A program made the translations under genes and the position numbers. From Bradyrhizobium acaciae (lineage in GTDB: Bacteria > Pseudomonadota > Alphaproteobacteria > Rhizobiales > Xanthobacteraceae): a DNA stretch of 45,155 nucleotides. The notes under the pieces were generated by a model. That model was not told where the DNA came from. It did no database searches and saw only the letters and a list, made by a program, of their open reading frames with translations. This document shows, piece by piece, positions 40,897-45,155 of this stretch. Every line of letters starts with the position of its first letter. Position 1 is the stretch's first letter. The stretch covers positions 1 to 45,155 of the forward strand of contig NZ_JACMYK010000056.1 of the NCBI RefSeq assembly GCF_020889785.1, given 5' to 3'.

Positions 40897-41295
40897 ATGA
40901 CCTCCGACCTCCTCTTCGTCTACGGCACGCTGATGCGCGGTTTCGACCATCCGATGGCGAAACTGCTCGCAGGCAACGCCGAATTCCTCGGGCCGGCGCA
41001 GTGTCGTGGCCGGCTCTACCTCGTGAAGCACTATCCGGGCCTCGTCGTGTCGGACGATCCCGCCGACATCGTGCATGGCGAATTGTTCCGCCTGCGCGAG
41101 CGCGAGGCCATGCTGCGTGAATTCGACATGTACGAAGCCTGCGGTGAAGGCTTTCCGCCGCCGACCGAATATCTCCGCGAACTGCGCGAGGTCACGCGCG
41201 CCGACGGCAGCGCGAGCCAGGCGTGGACCTATCTCTACAACTGGCCGGTCACCGAACTGCCGCGGATCGTGTCAGGAAAGTTTCTGGAGCACTAA
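40897..41295 (+). CDS. Gamma-glutamylcyclotransferase-like (AIG2) protein
   Basis: A 132-residue protein of the GGCT/AIG2 fold. It starts MTSDLLFVYGTLMRGFDHPM, the YGTLM-x-G substrate-phosphate-like loop of the family, and continues with RGRLYLVKHYPGLVVSDDP. The catalytic Glu is probably in REFDMYEACGEGFP, and the barrel ends with AWTYLYNWPV. It may convert gamma-glutamyl amines or peptides to 5-oxoproline. The ATG at 40897 gives the family start; an in-frame ATG at 40876 lies in the palindromic repeat. The next repeat follows at once, so it is a single-gene unit. Confidence 0.88.
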   Translation: MTSDLLFVYGTLMRGFDHPMAKLLAGNAEFLGPAQCRGRLYLVKHYPGLVVSDDPADIVHGELFRLREREAMLREFDMYEACGEGFPPPTEYLRELREVTRADGSASQAWTYLYNWPVTELPRIVSGKFLEH

Positions 41296-41306
41296 AGCAC
41301 ACTTTG

Positions 41307-41393
41307 TCGTGCCCGGGCTTGACCCGGGCATCCATCTCGCTTCGCAAAGCGTCCTTCCTTTGATGGATGGCCGGGTCAAGCCCGGCCATGACG
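41307..41393. repeat. Palindromic intergenic repeat (GTCATGCCCGGGC type), copy 2
   Basis: TCGTGCCCGGGCTTGACCCG on the left matches GGCCGGGTCAAGCCCGGCC-ATGACG on the right, with CATCCAT/ATGGATG inside. Same family as 30947-31039. It separates the convergent GGCT-like and chlorite dismutase genes. Confidence 0.75.
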
Positions 41394-41402
41394 AAAGGGA
41401 CA

Positions 41403-41957
41403 TCACACTTCCCGCTCGACGCGGATGTCGACCTCGCGCTCGACGAAGCTCCATTCCTCGGTCGCGCGCAGCATGGCGACCAGCTCGTCGAACAGGCTGG
41501 CATGGTCTGGCGCGAATTCGAACCAGGTCAGGAAGTCGAAGGGCATGCCGAGGTCGCGGGCGTGAAACAGCTGGCGGGCGATGGCGGGGAGGAATTTCAG
41601 GGTGCCGGCGATGTGGTGCGACTTGTCCTCGAAGATCTTGCGGCGCTCCTCCTGCGTCAGCTCCCACCAGGCCGCCGATTTCCGGATCGGGATCAGCGCC
41701 GCGTGCGTTGCCTCGCTGCGGCCGAGCCCGGCCTGCACGGCGGCGAGTTTCTCGCGCTCCTCCTTCTCGGTGTAGCGCAGATGGCTGGCAACGCCGGCAA
41801 GCCGCCAGGAGGTCTGCGCCGGCAGCAGCGGCAGCGCGATCGCCTCGCTCGCAACGATCGACAGCGCGGCAACCTTCGGCAGCGTCTCGCCCTTCACCCG
41901 CGTGATGGACGTGACCTGCCAGCCACCGCTCTGTCCGCCTCGGAACGTCGTGAACAT
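41403..41957 (-). CDS. cld: Chlorite dismutase (short, dimeric clade)
   Basis: A 184-residue heme b protein. The sequence closely follows the short-clade chlorite dismutase of Nitrobacter winogradskyi, as recalled: ALIPIRKSAAWWELTQEERR, KIFEDKSHHIAGTLKFLPAI, ARQLFHARDLGMPFDFLTWF, ending EEWSFVEREVDIR. The proximal heme ligand is His115 and the catalytic distal Arg is Arg128, separated by 13 residues as in that enzyme (His114 and Arg127). With the Arg present it may convert chlorite to chloride and oxygen, unlike Arg-lacking HemQ relatives. No chlorate or nitrate reductase is in the window, so the physiological role may be detoxification or unrelated to chlorite. Confidence 0.93.
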   Translation of the reverse strand: MFTTFRGGQSGGWQVTSITRVKGETLPKVAALSIVASEAIALPLLPAQTSWRLAGVASHLRYTEKEEREKLAAVQAGLGRSEATHAALIPIRKSAAWWELTQEERRKIFEDKSHHIAGTLKFLPAIARQLFHARDLGMPFDFLTWFEFAPDHASLFDELVAMLRATEEWSFVEREVDIRVEREV

Positions 41958-42167
41958 GGCCTATCCAATCCCGGAAGCGGGAAGGGAGCAAGCTTGCCGC
42001 GCAAGCTCTCCACCGTGGATTCGGGGGTAGCCCGCTCGACGGAGCCATGACAGACCGGGCCTGTGAATAGCCCGGAAAAGCCCCACATTGTTCGGCATGC
42101 TTGGTCGTGCCGCTATATGGCTAACCGGTTGTCCGCGATTCGCCGCCCGAGCCCAGAATCCTAACTG

Positions 42168-44180
42168 ATGCGTTTCACGCCCGAATTCCTTGATGAACTG
42201 CGCGCCCGGCTTCCGGTCTCGGAAGTCGTGGGCAGGCGCGTCAAGCTCAAGAAGGCCGGGCGGGAGTGGAAGGGTCTGTCACCGTTCCAGCAGGAGAAGA
42301 CGCCGTCGTTTTTCGTCAACGACCAGAAGCAGGCCTGGTTCGACTTCTCCTCCGGGCTGAACGGCAACATCTTCGACTTCCTGATGAAGACCGAGGGCGT
42401 GACCTTCCCCGAGGCGGTGGAACGCCTGGCGGCGATGGCGGGCGTGTCGCTGCCGGCCGTGACGCCCGATGCGGCGCGGCACGAGCAGCATCGCCGCACC
42501 CTGCATGACGTGATGGAACTGGCGACAAAATTCTTCGCCGACACGCTGGCCTCGCGCAACGGTGCCAAGGCGCGCGGCTATCTCGCCGACCGCAGCATCT
42601 CGCCGGCGACCCAGCTCCAGTTCCGGATGGGCTACGCACCGCCGGATCGCTTCGCGCTGAAGGAGCATCTGGGCGCGTTAGGCATCTCGACCGAGGACAT
42701 GGTGGAGGCGGGGCTTCTGGTGTCCGGCGAGGACAAGCCGGTGCCGTTCGATCGCTTCCGCGACCGCGTCATGTTTCCGATCACGGACGGCCGCGGTCGC
42801 GTCATCGCGTTCGGCGGTCGCGCGCTGGAGAAGGACGTCCCCGCGAAGTACCTGAATTCGCCGGAAACCACGCTGTTTCACAAGGGCGACAATCTCTACA
42901 ACCTGTTCACCGCGCGCCAGGCCGCGCATGACGGCGCGCAGCTGATCGTCGTCGAGGGCTATGTCGATGTCATTGCGATGGTGACATCGGGCTTTCCCGG
43001 CGCCGTCGCGCCGCTCGGCACCGCGCTGACCGAGAACCAGCTCGGCCTGCTCTGGAAGATGGTGGACGAGCCGATCCTCTGCTTCGACGGCGACCGCGCC
43101 GGGCAGAAGGCTGCCTATCGTGCTGCCGACCTTGCATTGCCGCAGCTCAAGCCGGGCAAGAGCCTGCGTATCGCGCTGCTGCCGGAAGGCCAGGATCCCG
43201 ACGATCTCGCCCGCTCCGGCGGCCGCGGGGCGATCGAGGAGGTGATCTCGGCGGCGCGTCCGCTCGCCGACATGATCTGGTCGCGCGAGATCGAGGGCGG
43301 CAATTTCGACACGCCCGAGCGCCGCGCCGCGCTGGAGGCGCGGATCGGCGAGATGACCAACGGCATCCGCGACGAGGTGGTGCGCCGCTATTACCGGCAG
43401 GATTTGCAGGAGCGGCTGCAACGCAACTTCGCCCCGGAGGGCGGCCGCGGCGGTTACGGCCGCGGTGGCGGCTACGGCAGGGGCAATTTCGGCGGCGGCC
43501 GTGGCGGCGAATCACCCCGCCACTTTGTCCCCCGCGGGCCGGCCCAAGGTGGCCGGTTTGGCGCCAAGGGCGGCGCCACCCCCGGGATTTCACGGGGTCC
43601 CTATCAGGCCGCGAGCCCTCAGCTCGCCAACAGCCCGATCATGCGCGGCCAGCGCAGCGCGATCTCGCGCCGCGAGGCCCTGATCCTGCAATCCCTGATC
43701 AATCACCCCTGGCTGCTGCACGACCATCTCGAGGAAGTGGCCGCGCTTGAGCTTGCCCATCCCGAGGCGCACAAGCTCAGGGCCGCCATTATCGCGGCCT
43801 TTGCCCACGACCATCACCATTCCCCTGACGTCGAGGAGCAGGCCGAGAAGATGCGCGCCGACCTCGAGGCGGGCGGATTATCGCAGATTCTTCAACGGGT
43901 TGAGAAGGCGATCACAACCCAGGCGGTGTGGGGGGCGCAGATCGGCGCCGCGCGCGAGGATGTTTTATCGACCTGGCGCCAACTCGTTGCCTTGCATCAG
44001 AAAACCCACGCCTTACTTAGGGAAAGAAAAGATGCGGAAGCGGCCTTGGCTGAAGACTCCAGCGAGGCCAATCTGGCATGGTTGCAGGATATCCAGGCCC
44101 GGATGGCAGAAGCCGATGGGACCGAAGCCCTGATTGAAGGGTTCGGCGAATTATCGGGCCGGTTCCAGCGTAATGTCTGA
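42168..44180 (+). CDS. dnaG: DNA primase
   Basis: DnaG makes RNA primers for chromosomal replication. The 670-residue protein has an N-terminal domain in the place of the CHC2 zinc finger. It reads LSPFQQEKTPSFFVNDQKQA and WFDFSSGLNGNIFDFLMKTE: the metal-binding Cys and His are all gone while the surrounding frame is kept. The TOPRIM domain follows (VVEGYVDVIAM with the key Glu, FDGDRAGQKAA with the metal-binding acidic residues). A Gly/Arg-rich linker covers about residues 423-475. The C-terminal DnaB-interaction domain begins near 490 (ISRREALILQSLINHPWLL). Gene order dnaG-rpoD is conserved. ATG is the first after an upstream stop. Confidence 0.96.
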   Translation: MRFTPEFLDELRARLPVSEVVGRRVKLKKAGREWKGLSPFQQEKTPSFFVNDQKQAWFDFSSGLNGNIFDFLMKTEGVTFPEAVERLAAMAGVSLPAVTPDAARHEQHRRTLHDVMELATKFFADTLASRNGAKARGYLADRSISPATQLQFRMGYAPPDRFALKEHLGALGISTEDMVEAGLLVSGEDKPVPFDRFRDRVMFPITDGRGRVIAFGGRALEKDVPAKYLNSPETTLFHKGDNLYNLFTARQAAHDGAQLIVVEGYVDVIAMVTSGFPGAVAPLGTALTENQLGLLWKMVDEPILCFDGDRAGQKAAYRAADLALPQLKPGKSLRIALLPEGQDPDDLARSGGRGAIEEVISAARPLADMIWSREIEGGNFDTPERRAALEARIGEMTNGIRDEVVRRYYRQDLQERLQRNFAPEGGRGGYGRGGGYGRGNFGGGRGGESPRHFVPRGPAQGGRFGAKGGATPGISRGPYQAASPQLANSPIMRGQRSAISRREALILQSLINHPWLLHDHLEEVAALELAHPEAHKLRAAIIAAFAHDHHHSPDVEEQAEKMRADLEAGGLSQILQRVEKAITTQAVWGAQIGAAREDVLSTWRQLVALHQKTHALLRERKDAEAALAEDSSEANLAWLQDIQARMAEADGTEALIEGFGELSGRFQRNV

Positions 44181-44272
44181 TAACAAAAATGCTGCGGACG
44201 GCGCTGGCCGAACCCGCAAAAAGACTCGCCAAATCCATGGTTTGGCTGCAAAAACAGGGTTAAGCGAAACTT

Positions 44273-44290
44273 AATAGCCTCGCGGCTATT
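44273..44290. terminator. Hairpin between dnaG and rpoD
   Basis: AATAGCC (44273-44279) and GGCTATT (44284-44290) form a perfect 7-bp stem with a 4-nt loop about 93 nt after dnaG. Only TCAG follows, so termination would be weak and partial read-through from dnaG into rpoD is possible. The rest of 44181-44431 holds no clear promoter. Confidence 0.4.
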
Positions 44291-44431
44291 TCAGAATGGA
44301 AACCGTCGAGACGGCTCAAAGGGGTGGCGAAAATTGCGCCGCCCTTTGCGCGTCGAGAGTTGATCAGGTGAAATTGTGCGAAGTGCGCGCGTGGCGCCAT
44401 TTTGCATGACCGCGTTTCGGGAGCTTAGTGA

Positions 44432-45155
44432 ATGGCCACCAAGGCAAAGACGCTGCAGGTTAAGGACAAGGAAAAAGACGACAAGGCAGCGGATGCTCCT
44501 GAGAAGGATGCCGCTGACGCGCCGTCGCCGTTGCTCGACCTGTCGGATGCCGCGGTGAAGAAGATGATCAAGCAGGCCAAGAAGCGCGGCTTCGTGACCT
44601 TCGATCAGCTCAACGAAGTGCTGCCTTCCGACACGACGTCGCCCGAACAGATCGAAGACATCATGTCGATGCTCTCCGACATGGGCATCAACGTCACCGA
44701 AGCCGACGATAGCGAAGGCGAGGACGAGAAGGACGACGGCGACGACGAGACCGACAACGAGCTCGTCGAGGTCACGCAGAAGGCCGTCACCGAGGTCAAG
44801 AAGTCGGAGCCCGGCGAGCGCACCGACGATCCCGTGCGCATGTATCTGCGCGAGATGGGCACCGTCGAGCTGCTGTCGCGCGAGGGCGAAATCGCGATCG
44901 CCAAGCGCATCGAGGCCGGCCGCGAGGCGATGATCGCGGGCCTCTGCGAAAGCCCGCTGACCTTCCAGGCCATCATCATCTGGCGCGACGAGCTCAACGA
45001 AGGAAAGATCTTCCTCCGCGACATCATCGATCTCGAAGCCACCTATGCCGGCCCGGAGTCGAAGGGCGGCATCAATCCGAACCTGATCGGCAACAACGGT
45101 GCCGAGGGCGCCGCCGCTGAAGGCAATGGCGGTGACGTGCAGGCCGCGCGCCGGC
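44432..45155 (+). CDS. rpoD: RNA polymerase primary sigma factor, N-terminal part (runs off the window)
   Basis: The frame starts MATKAKTLQVKDKEKDDKAA and is open to the last base of the window (241 codons). It shows sigma region 1.1 (DLSDAAVKKMIKQAKKRGFV, TFDQLNEVLPS, EQIEDIMSMLSDMGINV), an acidic low-complexity stretch (about residues 90-110), and region 1.2 (TDDPVRMYLREMGTVELLSR, EGEIAIAKRIEAG). These are specific to primary sigma factors. Regions 2-4 lie beyond the window. No good ribosome binding site is seen directly before the ATG; GGGAG lies 11-15 nt upstream. It follows dnaG as in most bacteria. Confidence 0.96.
   Translation, partial: MATKAKTLQVKDKEKDDKAADAPEKDAADAPSPLLDLSDAAVKKMIKQAKKRGFVTFDQLNEVLPSDTTSPEQIEDIMSMLSDMGINVTEADDSEGEDEKDDGDDETDNELVEVTQKAVTEVKKSEPGERTDDPVRMYLREMGTVELLSREGEIAIAKRIEAGREAMIAGLCESPLTFQAIIIWRDELNEGKIFLRDIIDLEATYAGPESKGGINPNLIGNNGAEGAAAEGNGGDVQAARR

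Noticed and set aside
43435..43590. Direct-repeat or CRISPR-like array suggested by repeated GGCGGC/CGCGGC words
   Set aside because: These are codons of the Gly/Arg-rich linker of DnaG, in frame and without regular spacers.

Overview
The window is GC-rich chromosomal DNA from an alphaproteobacterium of the Nitrobacteraceae (Bradyrhizobium-like). Four observations point there. Housekeeping genes sit in the order rplY-pth-ychF and dnaG-rpoD. The DNA primase has lost the zinc-ligand cysteines of its N-terminal domain. A short-clade chlorite dismutase resembles the Nitrobacter enzyme. The intergenic spaces are filled with several families of long palindromic repeats. The placement rests on recalled family features, not on a database search.

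Layout. 1-1890: end of rplY, then pth and ychF. 1.9-5.0 kb: a palindromic element, then divergent csoR and copA sharing one operator (copper homeostasis). 5.0-9.7 kb: a dapA homologue behind an attenuator-like leader, a structured non-coding region, lysR-trxB, a divergent Lrp-type regulator, and doxX. 9.9-18.7 kb: greA, carB, an atypical tRNA-Cys-like gene, a methyltransferase, a frameshifted dps, a cupin, a thioesterase and carA. carA and carB lie on the same strand about 3.2 kb apart. 18.7-26.2 kb: alpha/beta hydrolase, a LysR regulator divergent from an exported serine hydrolase, yqeY, a DUF1801 protein, a Rieske-FAD oxidoreductase and an acyl-CoA synthetase.

26.2-36 kb: a DUF2189 membrane protein behind an FNR/FixK-type box; an ArsR regulator with three tandem AHSA1/SRPBCC proteins; an exported LVIVD-repeat protein with a small partner; a LysE exporter; and a TetR-controlled molybdenum hydroxylase operon. 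In that operon the [2Fe-2S] and molybdopterin subunits are fused, and the FAD subunit carries four cysteines placed as in [4Fe-4S]-containing PaoB/YagS proteins. 36-45 kb: small hypothetical proteins, a PepSY-type membrane reductase, N-formylglutamate amidohydrolase divergent from two transglutaminase-like proteins, a gamma-glutamylcyclotransferase-like protein, chlorite dismutase, dnaG, and the start of rpoD, cut by the window edge.

I see no phage, insertion-sequence transposase, CRISPR array or defence island. The most interesting signals are regulatory or RNA-level: the odd tRNA, terminator hairpins placed so close to the dapA-like and carB start codons that transcription must pass through them, operators lying exactly in promoter spacers (csoR, arsR, carA), and promoters whose -10 box is so close to the start codon that leaderless mRNAs are predicted.
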